Source of the DNA: Whalleya microplaca
Taxonomy: Eukaryota > Ascomycota > Sordariomycetes > Xylariales > Xylariaceae
Length of the DNA: 64,000 nt
NCBI GenBank assembly: GCA_022497155.1
Contig: MU385711.1
Span: forward strand, 310,001 to 374,000
Direction of reading: 5' to 3'
In this document: piece after piece, positions 1 through 12,036 of the stretch
How positions within the stretch are numbered: the stretch's first letter is position 1
Layout of the letters: each line of letters begins with the position of its first letter
The notes under the pieces: model-generated
What the model was told of the DNA's origin: nothing
Databases searched by the model: none
The model's input: the letters and a program-made list of their open reading frames with translations, nothing else
Made by a program: the position numbers and the translations under genes

Positions 1-60
1 CTAGCCCATTCAGCACCATGGCCTAAGACTGATCCTTTACTTCTCGGCCTCGCCTCCAGA

Positions 61-2292
61 TTACTTCCTTCCCCAGTGCCTAACCATGCGCTCGCTATCT
101 AGCTGATGCTCACTACTGAGCTTTCTGTTCATATCGGCGTGTTTGATGAACACTAGACAGAGGAGAAGAATGAGGAACGAGAGTGCAAGCCAAGTGGCGG
201 TCACTATCTGGAACCCGAATTTGTAAGCATCATAGATCGCGTCCCGCATATGGCCCGCTGGAAGACTGTGCAATATTGGAAGATAGCTATCGGCATAGTC
301 TGCGATCTCGGTTGGTAATCCTTCCCAGTCGAGTTTCAACTTCATCACGTTCTGGAATGTTGTAGCACCAACGCCGACGCCAAGGGCCATGCCGAACTGT
401 CGGGCGAAGATATACATAGCCGCAGCAGCGCCTTCGTCTCCAGGCATGCACATTGCCTATTACACATCCCGAAGTCAGCTATTGCTTGATGATTTCAAGA
501 AGTATAATCTAGAAGGAAATGGGAATACAGCCTCTTGAGAATGTCTATATGAGATGAAAGACGCTGGATACTTACTTGCGTGGCAAAGTTCTGCGCGTTG
601 AGAATCGCACCGTGGCTTATCCCCCCAATTAGAAAGCTGATAACCCATACCGGTTTGCTGTCGTTGCTTCGCCACGCCGTATACATGGCTGACCCAACGC
701 AACTGAAGAACCAGCCAATCCAAATAGCCCAGCGAAAGTCATTGAATCGAGTCACGAGCCGGCCAACTACTATTCCAGCTACCGCGAAGGTCAATAAATT
801 TGGTAGAGTGGCCACTGCAATATCCAGAATTAGTTTTTTTCCCCTATCAACATTTTCGGTGGGATATGGGAGGCTCTACGACTGTTTCGACTGTGGGACT
901 TAGATATGTCCTAATAGGCAATTGTTGCTTATAAAATGGAAGAGAAGGTATGATAATTGGCCTCCCATGCTACTTACCACCCGTATCAATTGGGCTATAT
1001 CCCTTCACAGATAAGAAATAGAATGGGCAACTAGAGTTTAAGTCAGCAACTTTATCAATGACCTACAGCCGGCGTGGATGCTTACTAGTACAACGTTCCG
1101 TACAGCTACCGATGCCAGATATGTCAGTTGACATACTTGAGTTATCAGAACTGAAAGGCAAGACACATACCATGAGGCCCTGGAGACATGCAGCAATATA
1201 CGTAACGATAGAGCTGGTATTGCGGAATAGATTTTTACGAAGAAAGGGGTACTTCGCAACATACGCTTCATATAACACAGTACCGACCAGGCCAATGTGA
1301 CCTATCAACAGAGGTGCCAAAGTGGCCGCACTGTTCCACGCGTGCTAACCGAAGTCCACATTTAGCATCAATCAGTCAAAGCGAATAGATGAATGTACAT
1401 ACCTGTGTACCACCCCAAGAGATTGCAATGAGAAAGGCCGTTGCGGAGCCGGTAAAGAGGAACCCTCCTAACCAGTCTATCTTATTCATCTTTTCCTGCG
1501 CGGTGGCCCTTTTTGGCCGCAAGGTTAGGAGGTAAGGTATAGCAACTAGGCCGAAGCCGCAAATAGGGAACATGAGATAAAATATCCAACGCCATGTAGT
1601 CTTTTCGGCAATGGCTCCACCCATGATGGGCCCAACCGAAAGGCCAATAGCCCAGGCTGCAAGTCTAGCGGGCTTTTCGTCAGGCTTGAAGCTTCAGGAC
1701 CACCTAGAACTCATGAAGATACTCACGTAATGCCATACCACTTAGGTCGCCATCTTAAGGGCACGAAATCGGTCTGAATGACCAAGCTTAGGGAGTGGAT
1801 ACCCCCACCACCAACCCCTTGGATACAGCGACCGACGAGCATCAACGTCATGTTTTTCGCAACACAACAGAGTATCGTGCCTAATGAGAAAGATGCTATA
1901 GCAAAGGTGAGACAAATTGGCCGGCCGATGACATCGCTAACGGAACATATTATGGGCATAGTAACTGCATTAACAAGAAGATACGATGTACCGATCCAGA
2001 AAGCTTCCGTAGTTGTGCCGCCAATATCGTCAACGATTGCCTGGTAAGATCCTGTCAGCTTAAAGTCGTGAGATACATAAATAAGAAATATCTTCTTTAC
2101 AGTTAGAGAGGTGACAAGAATGGTTGCGTCAAGGGACACAATAAGATTGAGGAGAGCAAGAGTGTAGATGATAGCTTTCTCGTGTTTCGAGGGCTGCCAG
2201 TCCTCCAGGGGGTTTTGTGATGACTTTGCCATTCCCTTTGAAGATGATCGTGTGATACTATTAGATGCAGAGTCATTCATCTCCACATCCAT
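61..2292 (-). CDS. MFS multidrug exporter, DHA2 (14-TMS) type
   Basis: Predicted proton-coupled exporter of small toxic molecules in the plasma membrane. Eight exons in translation order: 2292-2101, 2040-1727, 1664-1403, 1344-1171, 1105-1086, 1030-978, 814-576, 456-61; all junctions are GT-AG and phase-consistent, giving 549 aa. Visible DHA2 landmarks: first helix after LDATILVTSLT, motif A as SDVIGRP, a GRCIQGVGGGG segment, and the WRWIFYLMFPICGFG signature at the sixth helix region. A 20-nt microexon (1086-1105) is needed to restore LYGTLYYCPFYF ahead of VKGYSPIDTG, a well-conserved family stretch. The first intron (2041-2100) is 60 nt and has no in-frame stop, so retention would add 20 residues. 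The hydrophilic N terminus (about 45 aa) is Ser-rich. Substrate unknown. Family call is firm from motifs; exon 5 and 6 boundaries are inference. Confidence 0.88.
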
Positions 2293-4892
2293 GATGGGCC
2301 GCAGATATCTTCAAACAACACGGTTTATCGGATATGTTTACTTATGCTGCTCAGCAAGAGGTAACTTGTCGCGCGAGGTTGGAATTAATTATTGTGAAAT
2401 AGATTTTCTTGTGTCTTGTATGGAAAACATCGGATTGGGGTTATATGATGACTCGTGGCAATTGATGAGCCTTGGGAAGCCCCTTCTATACCACCAGCAT
2501 GTTTTGACCAACTGGGCTGCGAGGCCCCCAAGGTGCAAATCCCCAACGTACATATGGGGGACAATCCATGGGTCAGCTGAGTGTCGTGTATGGAACACCA
2601 AGAAGCTATTTTTGTTTCTTGGACCCAACGGACTGGGTGGGGTTGACATTATGGGAAGTTTGTGGCCATAACGTATCATAAATTCTGACATAACTTATAA
2701 CTTATAACATACTTGCTTCCAAGACCTAACCCCTTACGTCAATTCCAATTGCTCATTAGCCTAGAGAGATTGTGGTCGGGCTGGTTTCGATGTGGATAAC
2801 ATTCCTTAATGTAAGGAAGGAATGATGTTGGCCAAAGGGAGTGGTCTGGTTGGATTGGAGCTTGAAATCGTATTACCAACAGCACGGTATCAAAAAAACA
2901 TATATGCGAAGGTATTATCAACCTAGTGTCATTCGGCCCACTGTCTATATATTTTACCAGCCCAATCAACCTAGTTTGTAGCTGTAATGAGCTTCCCACA
3001 TATGACGGCACATCTCCGCCCAAGTAGGTCGATATGTTTTTCTATCCTATGTATCATTGACTGAAATCTTTAAACAGCCTAGAGTGTGTATAATTTTATG
3101 GGTAACTGTGTCTTCTTTTTATTTTACTTGACTGTCAGGTATGTCAGGTACCCATCATCCCCTTGGCCCCTAGGGACTAGAAAACTCCCGTCGTTGAGAA
3201 ACATGGGGTGCGTCCCTTTGGAATGCAGTCTCCACTCGTGCCTCAAGGATTTATCAACCAAATATAGGATATCTATACTATGAAATAGTGATGAACTTCT
3301 AATGAAATGGCCAAGCCATCTTCTTCTTGATGCTGAATGGGGCGGCGAAGGGGATGTGGCTTGGATTATAGTCGATCTGAGAGGATATTTAGATGCGCTG
3401 GGTTCTTGCTCCCTCTCACTCTATCTTTTCCCCTTCTCCTCTTATTATCAAATATATCTACAAGGATGGTAAAACCAAGGGTACATATATCCTAGTACCG
3501 ATCACTATGTATATGAGGTATTCTTACCATAGCAGCATAATTCCTACTTATGCTAAGTTAACTCAATGCATATTGCTGTCATGATTATTATGTTAGTGAG
3601 GGATTTTTAGGTGGAAATTTGTTTGGGTACGTTTCGAGCGATGTTATGTCAGTGGATCATCAACTTTTTCGAATCATTATTGAGTCCAAGGGTCAAGGGC
3701 CGGTACAGTTTAAGGCATCTCGTGATGAATGAATGAGTTTCCCGGTGATCTATCACTTCCGAATAGCCGGGCTTCATGTTGAACAAGTCTAATTGGCCTT
3801 GTATGTGAACAGTCATGACCAAAGCGACGCATCTGAGCCCGACCAAGCAAATGGATCAAACCTTGGTTTGTCTTTTCAAGCTTGCAATACGTAACCAGGC
3901 ATAAACGAGATAGATCATCTAGAATAACCATTTGCTTATTCTGCCCAGTTTCATTGTCTGGTAACTACTCAGGCTTGGGTATAAGTCTTTTGACTATTTA
4001 AGTCGTGATTTTCCCCTAGCCTTCAGCATAATCAATGTTGCAGCCCTGGCGTAGAAGAGAGGCTACGTGAATGCAACTAAATGTACCTAGAGACTCATCA
4101 GCTCTACATTATGTTTATGACACATAGCCAAAACAAACCCTACGAGCTTAAAGACCATAATGTTCTCTAACTTTGAAAGGGGGGGGGGGGGGGGAATCCA
4201 ATTGGTCTGGTTCATCATTTCACTACTAATACGCTGGGGCACTTTGATGAAGTCTACCCTGCTCAGGAAGCAAGCTCGAATTCATGCGTTGAAGTTGAAG
4301 AAAGTCATCAGAGAAACTGCACGAAAGCTCTGACGTTGGATAATTGAAGTCTTCGATTCTGTGACGACTAAAGTCTGAACGTCAATACCTTATACTAACC
4401 CTCTCTATAGGCCCTCGTATCAAACGGTTCTCCTAAAGCCTTCTTCCTTTAGCTTATATTAGCACAAGCCATATAGGCTGAGAGTGTTTACTTTTTACCC
4501 TGATGACTACGAAGCCAACTAATATAAGACCTCATTGAGCACCATGCGTGTCTTCATTGAGCGTAGTAAAGCAGTTTTCAATACAATTATAATTCTTACT
4601 GATTGCAGTGTTGAATACCTTGCAACCCCACGTCGGCATGATCGTCAACGATGGGAGAGCTTGGATAATTCCTATCACGTACATAGCATTAAGTTCATTA
4701 TCATTTACCATTGCTCATCAGCAGGAGGATTCCATAGAAAGAACCCATGACCCAATCTGTTCCTGTGGTTTCATAATCGCGCATTCCATCGCGTTTTTAC
4801 ACTGATATACAGATTTCAGCCAATCCTTACCGCATACCCAGCAAAAAGAAGAAGAACATTTCGGAAACAAATTCTCCATACGCCGCCGAGCA
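2293..4892. other. Intergenic, AT-rich, no gene seen
   Basis: 2.6 kb between the MFS gene and the bZIP gene, both on the minus strand, so it holds the MFS promoter and the bZIP 3' flank. Open frames here are short (under 170 codons), AT-rich and show no recognisable domain. A 16-base G run lies inside it. No transposon ends or RNA gene recognised. Confidence 0.6.
4179..4194 (+). repeat. G16 homopolymer
   Basis: Sixteen consecutive G residues in an otherwise AT-rich intergenic stretch. It could form a G-quadruplex or be a length-variable tract; the exact length is prone to sequencing error. Confidence 0.9.
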
Positions 4893-5723
4893 TTAGCTTA
4901 CGAAAATCTCGCGGTCCGCCGACGACGAGCGTTCAATCACATCCTTGTTAGCGGTCTTCTCCCCATCGGCGTTCACATTCACGACCTTCTTGGCGGCCTG
5001 TACCAGGTAATCGGTGATGGGTTCGCAGCCGCAGCTGCCGTGGAGCAGCAGCTCGTTCTTCAGCGCGATCATCTCGGACTGCAGGGACGACTTGTATGTG
5101 GTCAGGTAGCCGTGCTGCTCGCTCATGAGCCGCGCCTTCTCCTGCAGCTCGTTGTTCGCCTGTTTCTGCTTCCGCCGGCACTTGGATGCCGCCATGCGGT
5201 TGCGCTCGCGCTTGTCCACGCCGCCGCCGCCGCCGCTGCTGCTGCTGCTGCCGTCGCTGTGGCCTCGGCTGCTGCTTGAGCCGGACGATCGTCGGCTGCG
5301 CGCTGTTGTTGTTGTTGTTGTTGGGTCTCTGTCATCTCGCTTCGGTTTTATCTTGCCGCCCTCGTGGTAGTTTCCGTAGTGGCCCCTATATTGCCCTTTT
5401 TGGGTTGTGTCATTGTGACCATTAGTGGGCAAGCCAATGTCTGGGTATTCAAAATCTGACGATAGGGAAAGATATTTTGACCTATCTAAGCTTTCCCTGT
5501 AGTTCAGGCCGTCTGAGTTGTCAAGGCCCATGCATGGTCTGGTAAAGTCGTTCGGTTCAAGAGATTCCAATGGGTAATCTTTAGATCTCATTGGCGACCG
5601 CTGTAGTTGGTGGGGTAGTTCTACACAATGGTCGGGCGTTGAATCTGAGGTGTCTGTCGTATAAATAGGGACTTGAACCAACTGTTGCGGAGAGACGCAT
5701 GTTTCAGTGATTGAGTCTGCCAT
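4893..5723 (-). CDS. bZIP transcription factor, ATF/CREB-like
   Basis: Nuclear DNA-binding regulator, 276 aa, one exon. The basic region spans about residues 171-190 (KRERNRMAASKCRRKQKQ, with the N-x-A-A-S-x-C-R core that contacts DNA), followed by a leucine zipper to about 225. Right after the zipper is HGSCGCEPITDYL, a short conserved tail seen in fungal ATF/CREB-group bZIPs. Residues 135-170 are low-complexity Thr, then Ser/Arg, then Ser/Gly, coded by trinucleotide runs. The first 130 residues carry no known domain and may be an activation or stress-responsive region. The start at 5723 is the first ATG of the open frame. By analogy with fungal Atf1/AtfA/AtfB relatives it may act in stress, secondary metabolism or development; that is inference, and the protein is shorter than AtfA. 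Confidence 0.87.
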   Translation of the reverse strand: MADSITETCVSPQQLVQVPIYTTDTSDSTPDHCVELPHQLQRSPMRSKDYPLESLEPNDFTRPCMGLDNSDGLNYRESLDRSKYLSLSSDFEYPDIGLPTNGHNDTTQKGQYRGHYGNYHEGGKIKPKRDDRDPTTTTTTARSRRSSGSSSSRGHSDGSSSSSGGGGGVDKRERNRMAASKCRRKQKQANNELQEKARLMSEQHGYLTTYKSSLQSEMIALKNELLLHGSCGCEPITDYLVQAAKKVVNVNADGEKTANKDVIERSSSADREIFVS

Positions 5724-7496
5724 TGTGAATGGTAGGTTTGGATGGGCTATGTCATTGCCTTAAGGACAACTACGAAGCGTAGGTAAGTAGGCATATCTAT
5801 AATTATATGATAGAAAGCCAGATCGCGAACCATCGTGCATACGAAGAAGGTACATATATTTGAGGTATCTCCCGTGACTGGCTAATCATCAACTGTTGCC
5901 AAGCTCATGATTATCCTCTTATAGGAGGAAAAGCGTCACCAACCATACAGTATGAAGACTAGTGTAGCCCAGCTTGTTATGCAATTCTGGAAATTTCCAT
6001 CAACGGCGTATCGGTATTGGATTTCTGGCATTGTGCCTGTCGAGATCAGTCAAGGCTCAGAGCCTTCCCTCAGTAGGCAGTTAGCGATAGTACGGTAATC
6101 TACTGTATACATAAATCCATTGAGTTACAGCGGATTCGGTATGATGTAATAGATTTCGGAGCGGCACCTGCATCAAATTACCCAATAGTATGTCAGCTTT
6201 GTCTTCGACTATTGTGTGAGTCAAGTCGGAGGTGGCAAATTCGTGATAGACGAGATGCAAGTATTTTGTGATCGACATCGATATTGGTTCAGCATCACAA
6301 ATTCGATTCCGGGGATACCGCTTGACTGTGTACTGATTGGCTACCAATCCGGGTTATTTGCTCCGATCTCCCAACTCAAGATCATGGACGAAAATGACAA
6401 CGGTGCTCGACTATCAATAAGTTTGCTTATATAATGACTATGCCTATAGAAGGTATAGATAAGAACCATATTGCACAAGTCATCCGCACTTGTATATATC
6501 TCGGTATTAAGGAGTTGTTTGCGACCTGTGAGAATATGAAACGTACCTGAGAGGCCACCAGCAGCAGCTTGAGGTGTGGCATCTATGGAACCATAGGGTC
6601 TGAGCAAATGCAATGTTCTACCAAACGGTGCAGTGATCAACACTCGTCTATTTAGAAGCCTCCGATTTCGCCTTCATAGATCTTGTCGGAGGTCGCTCCG
6701 GCTTAGCGACGGCCTACCACAGGTATCCAAGAATTTTGTAATCGGATTTGGGTTATCATATATTATCATAATATGATATAACTCATGAGAACCGCAAAGG
6801 CATACCATTGGTCTCCGCCGACTTAATGTTGGCCATAGTTCTCCCATAGACAGTGTAATCCCGAGCAACTTCCATCAATCATGTGCCTCAGATAGCCTTG
6901 ATTACCCGCACTAACTAGATCCGTGCCAATCTATCCCCCACACTTGATAGTCACCGCCAGTGTTGATTCCCGTTCAGGTAGCTTTATATGCACATCATCG
7001 AAGCTGTTTCTGCACCTGCCACGCAACCCACGATGGTTCAACATGCACCCTTACTTGAGCTTGCAGGTCTTGTACGACATTGAAGGCCAAGATTGAGAAT
7101 CATCATGGTGAAAGCAGACTCCAACGCTGCCGTGGTTTATGCAGAGGGGCACATTCCACATGAGAATCAAACTATGAATGGTTCCTCATAAGAGAAAGAA
7201 TTAAGTTCTTCAGTCATACTCTATCTCAACGCCATCTTTAGGGGTCTCTGTGCAAATAAGATCTATGACGAGCGATTATCAAGGGGTGATACTTTTATAC
7301 CAAGACTCCCTCGTAGCGTAACACACTCCCTTGTCCATTATCCGATAGGCTCTGGACAGACTATTCAGCAACCTCTTCAACCCCTTTAATGTTAAAAAGG
7401 GGCTACGCCTAAATATGATGCACACCACCCCTACATGTTTCTCCATGAGCAACACCTAGCTTTCCAAAATACCAACTCCATAGAACAGACGCTTAA
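5724..7496. other. Intergenic; weak minus-strand ORFs only
   Basis: 1.8 kb upstream of the bZIP gene and downstream of the amidohydrolase gene. Two adjoining minus-strand frames (6081-6347 and 6341-6643) are open but have no recognisable family, no clear splice pair joining them and no good start context. I treat the interval as non-coding or as a degraded gene. Confidence 0.5.
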
Positions 7497-9335
7497 TCAA
7501 TCCCGCGAGTAGACCCTTTTCCCACCGACCCAAGTCTCCCGAACCTTCAAGGAGCGCAGCTGCTCGATATCCGTATCCTCCAGCGGCTTGTCCAGGACGA
7601 TCCAATCGGCATAGGCCCCCGGCTTGATCACGCCCGCCCTGCCCTTCATGAACGCGCCGTACGCCGGGCCCTCCGAGAAGCCCCGGATCGCCTGGTCCAA
7701 GTCGAGGGCTTCCGCCGTGTACCAGCCGTCGGGGGCGTCCTCGGTGCCGCGGCCGGTGTGCGGGCTCCGCCGCGTTACCGCGGCGTAGATGCCCTGGAAG
7801 GGGTCGGGTGGTTCGACGGGGAAGTCGCTGCCGAGGACGGGTCTGATGTCTAGCAGAGATCGCATTCTGTAGGCTTCTTCCGCGGTGCGTTCCTTGCCGA
7901 GTCGCTTCTCGGCATAAGCCATGTCGCTCGTGGCGTGGGTGGGCTGTATGGAAGGAATGATGCCGATGGCGTGCATTCGGGCCTGATCGTCTGGGTGGAT
8001 GATCTGGGAGTGTTCTATGCGGAATCGGTGGTGTGTTTGACAAAGCTTTAGCGGCCGATTGGGGCAGAGGAGTCTCAGAGCAGCGGTCAAAGCATCGACG
8101 GCATATCGGTTGGCAAGGTCACCGATTGCGTGGATATTGACTTGATAGCCTTCGTTAGCCCATGCGATCGTCTGGTATACCAATTCAGATGCATTAACGA
8201 GTAACGACCCCGAGGTGTCTGGGCGATCCGTATAGGGGTCAATTAGTGCACTACCCCAGCTACCCAGAGCACCATCTAGAAGTTACAGATTAGACAAAGT
8301 AGTCATAAAGGGTTTATTGTAAACGCACCAGCGAAGATCTTGACACTCTGAACGCTGAAGAGCCCATCTGGGCTAGTATATCGTTCGACCTCGTCGGGAC
8401 AGAAGGTGTTCCGCTCGTAACACTCTGCCATGGCATAAACTCGAAGTGTCCAGTCTTTACCCCCGGCTAACTCTCTATAGAGATTCAGATTGCCCGGGGT
8501 CACTCCAGCATCGTGCATACCAACAAGTCCGACTTGATTCAGCTTTTGCATGGCACTCTTCACGAACTGCTGTTTCTTCTTATTGTCTGGCTTTGGCCAT
8601 AGTGCCATTACCATATCCATAGCATTGTCACAGAATACGCCCATTCCAGGCTCCCTAATAATCTCACCACCTGGGACATCGGGTATGGAATCTGGTAGTA
8701 AGTTCAAGACTGCTTGGGATACCCAGATACAATGTACGTCCACTCGGTCAAGCATGATGTACAAATCCTTGAGTGCTTTATCGACACCCAGGTCATTCTT
8801 AAGTACGTCAGTGTCTGTATGATCAATATTTTAAAGGGTTTTCTGACCAACTCACAGCAGTCGGCATTCGCCCGAGAGCCATCTGATCCCATCCGACGCC
8901 TCTTATCCACTCTCGTGCGGACCCGACTCCCGGGTTCTCACTAACATAGCTTCGAACACGGGCTCGAACGTCGTCCATAGACGAGGATCCGAAGAGATCC
9001 ACCGAGTTCAAGAACTCGCCGTACTGCAGCAGATGCCCATGCCCGTCCCAGAGTCCAGGCATAACGAAGCCCGGGCTAGCATCCTTGGCAAGTTCGGAGC
9101 CAGCAGATGCGGTAAACACTTTTGAGAACTTCCCGGTGGGTGAGACCGAGAAGCAGTTTCTGTACGGCTCTGCTGCCGCGTTTGTTCGCACCGATTGGTA
9201 GCAGTGTGTCTCAGTGTAGGCGAAGTTCACCGCTCCTTGACGAAGCTTGATAAACCCAGCCAGCCCAACGATTCCGGCCGATATGTAAAGCCATGCCGTG
9301 TCGCGGCCAAAGCGTGGGAGGCGGAGCCAATCCAT
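7497..9335 (-). CDS. Amidohydrolase family 3 (YtcJ-like), N-terminally membrane-anchored
   Basis: Metal-dependent hydrolase of the Amidohydro_3 group (TIM barrel), 575 aa from three exons: 9335-8856, 8797-8329, 8275-7497. Introns of 58 and 53 nt are GT-AG and phase-consistent; using the acceptor ending at 8798 restores PTANDLGVDKAL leading to LDRVDVHCIWVS, which fits the family pattern. Metal-site motifs: GLWDGHGH (His99, His101), VKIFAGADGALGSWG, NIHAIGD, RIEHSQI and GSDFPVEPP. Residues about 13-30 (TAWLYISAGIVGLAGFIKL) form one hydrophobic helix, suggesting a signal anchor with the catalytic domain in the lumen or outside. The true substrate of YtcJ-like proteins is mostly unknown; amide or N-substituted compounds are typical. 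It is divergent from the phosphatase gene at 10186. Confidence 0.9.
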
Positions 9336-10185
9336 CCCAAGGAAGCTGGTATCAGATAGGGTACTATCCTGATTTACAGCAAGTAGCGCTTGACAGATAC
9401 CAGTTGAGCAGTCTTGAAGTGGGTGAGAGTTGGAAGTGGATACACTTCAATGTTACCGTAGATTGGTTGGCAGAGTTAGAATCATAGTCACCTATATGTT
9501 CGTGGTAAATAAGAAGAAATGGTGAGGCAGAGCTCCGGAATGCTGAATGTCAGGATGTTGATCCGTAGACGTTGAGAGGTTTATCACGGTAAGCAGCAGG
9601 GGTTTTGCGATAAGATCCAGCCCTCCATTTTACTCATGTAGGTAACAGTCAAATTGAGAAAGATATCTCTTCGCAACTTTCATGAATATTATAGACGCGC
9701 AATGCAGGCTTGCTGGTCCATCTCCTATCCTATACCAAAATTTATATATCACCTAGATTAAGTTGGGCTAATACGAGTAAAATCAAAGTACAAGGTTATG
9801 ATCAGGACACAGGCTGCTAAAACCTGGTTCGCGCCTGTCCCTTGCAGGTAGGCTTACTACGTGGTACAGAAACGTCATCCCGAAATAGATAGGATGGACA
9901 AAAGCGGGGGCGGGGTAACATAACCACATGTGCACCTAAGCAGCTAAGGTACCTACCAAGAGCTTACAAGTTATAGTCTAAACCCATCGCAGCTTCTCCT
10001 TTCTTTTGTAGGTAGGTTATAATAACAAGAAGGGACAAGCTGCTCGAGCTCACTGCTTTCCATTATTTCCACAGCTTCAAAGTCTCGCACCCCACATACC
10101 ACAGCATAAAACCAGAACATTGAAGCACCTACCGCCAGCTCTTCTACTCACCCAAGCCACCCTTCCAACAAACGCGCCACCCACC
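9336..10185. other. Divergent promoter region
   Basis: 850 bp shared upstream region of the amidohydrolase (minus) and the phosphatase (plus). It includes a GC-rich double motif at 9905-9916 and pyrimidine-rich sequence before the plus-strand start. No coding sequence supported. Confidence 0.6.
9905..9916 (+). promoter_or_regulatory. Paired CreA-type sites
   Basis: Two abutting GCGGGG hexamers (GCGGGGGCGGGG), each matching the fungal carbon catabolite repressor consensus SYGGRG. Pairing is a feature of functional CreA sites. They sit in the divergent promoter 570 bp from the amidohydrolase start and 270 bp from the phosphatase start. Motif match only. Confidence 0.35.
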
Positions 10186-11189
10186 ATGGCCACCGCCGCA
10201 GAGCTCCTCAAGCTCTCCGAAACCGACGTGTCCCTCGAGATTCCCAAGGAGCAATACGGGCCAATCCTCTACAGCCCGCCCTTCATCTACGTCGACGGGA
10301 CCTTCAACACACGCGACCTGGGCCTAGTCCCCGGCAGCCCGATGCGCGCGGGCTTCGCGATCCGGTCTGGGGCGCTCAGCCGCCTGACGGACAACGGCAA
10401 GGCCGTGCTCGAGGGCAAGCTGGGGATCAAGCGCGTGTTCGACCTGCGGTCGCCGGAGGAGCGCACACACGAACCCGACCCGGTGCTCGAGGGCGTCGAG
10501 AATACCTGGATACAGAGCGCGCGGCCGGACTCCACGCCCGAGTTGCCGGCGTTCGTGGAGGGCGGCGGCGAGGGGGGCTATCGGGAGATGTATCTCGAGG
10601 TTATCGATGTGTATCAGCCGAGCTGGAAGGCTATCCTGGAACACATCCGAGACCGTCCCGCCGACCCGTTTCTGGTTCATTGCACAGGTATGTAGAATCC
10701 CTTTCGTCATTGGATGCGGTAGAGTAATCTTAGATTTTTCCGATGGGAAATTGGTTTACCTAGCGACTCATCTACGGTCTAAGTACAATTCTACTAACGA
10801 CTCTTTCTGAAGCTGGACGGGATAGGACAGGCGTGTTGGCCGGTCTGTTACTTACCCTTGCCGGCGCGTCGCAAGAAACAATAGTTCTAGATTACCTGCT
10901 ATCGCGGATCGGAACCGAGCCCGTTCGTCTGATGCTTTTACAATTTGCAATGCATGGTTCTCATGCGGAGAGCCAGGAGCAGCCTGGATTCTACAACCTC
11001 TGTAGCCTGCGTGCGTCATGTTGGAACCACTTCCTCGACAGTGTGCAGAAGGAGTACGGCGGCTTCGAACAGTTTGTAATAGACAAACTAGGATTCTCGA
11101 CGGATGACTTAGCCAAGATCAAAGTAAACTTGACTAGTCCTTATATACCTCGAAACCCAGGACCGGTGGGCCTGTCTACCGGGATGTAA
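10186..11189 (+). CDS. Tyrosine/serine protein phosphatase (Y_phosphatase3-type)
   Basis: Cysteine-based phosphatase of the fungal Y_phosphatase3 family, 292 aa. Exons 10186-10687 and 10813-11189; splicing at GTATGT...AAG joins the catalytic P-loop exactly, giving HCTAGRDRTG (nucleophile Cys166, phosphate-binding Arg172). The N-terminal half has the family marks NTRDLG and IRSGALSRLTDNGKAVL followed by VFDLRSPEE. The start at 10186 was chosen over an in-frame ATG at 10120 because it has a CCACCATGG context and begins at MATAAELL. The first exon is markedly GC-rich and the second is not. Substrate could be a phosphoprotein or phosphoinositide; the family has both. Probably cytosolic: no signal peptide. 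Confidence 0.9.
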
Positions 11190-12036
11190 AGTCGTATAAC
11201 TTTAACTTCAGACCGAGATACCACTTCTTCTTAATTACCCATCTTGTAACCAACATCAGGAATCCCACCAGAGTATTTCCTTCGATGTAATTATGATTAT
11301 GTATGGCATGCCCTAAACTACGCTGTGTAAGTTTCTCTTATTCACTTACGTTGAGTGCTGGCAGAGTTTCCTGAGCCCCAACACATAGTCCAACTTTAGA
11401 GTACTTAGCTTTATATATCATCCACTTTTCAATATACACGGTATATGTAACAGGGGATCTGCCCTTTGATTATTCACACTAGTAACCATAAGCACCGAAG
11501 TTGTTTATTTATACAGGATACTCTCCTAGCTACTAAAAATGTGAAGAGCTTCAGAGTTTATTACCCTGTACATTCATAGCTGCAAATACAGTATTCTAAG
11601 AAAATGCATCACGGTTTGCTGACAATCCTCCAGGCATACTGAGTGTCACAGTATAAGCAACAGTTTTTTGCGTGCATACTTCCCGGGAAGAATCGCATGG
11701 CAACAAAATCTGATATCTTTAAGGATAGTGCTGGCTCTGGGGTTGTTCTCTGTTTGTAAGACATGATAGCAAATAACCTCCACTAACACACGACTGTTTT
11801 CTTGATCCCCAGCACTACATAAGCCTCATTCATCCGTCTGTGTCCAAGTTTCTGCCTGCTCCTTTGATGTTAGTTAATACATGTTCCCCTTTACGCGCCT
11901 TGGACTCTTCTAAGGCTGCTGACATTAAACCCCTGAGACTATTTATCCGCGTCTTACGCTTAAGACTTGCAACTAAGACTTTCAATATTTGCTCTACTCT
12001 TTTGTCGGATAGTCGGATAATAAGTCATAAACTATC
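11190..12036. other. Intergenic, no gene seen
   Basis: 850 bp between the phosphatase stop and the oxygenase start, both plus strand. AT-rich, with no recognisable domain or RNA gene. Confidence 0.6.

Noticed and set aside
6081..6643. Two adjoining minus-strand frames as a spliced gene
   Set aside because: No convincing donor/acceptor pair, no known domain and an ambiguous start; could be a relic.
8815..8855. Shorter 41-nt intron for the amidohydrolase first junction
   Set aside because: It puts exon 2 out of phase; the acceptor ending at 8798 restores the family sequence.
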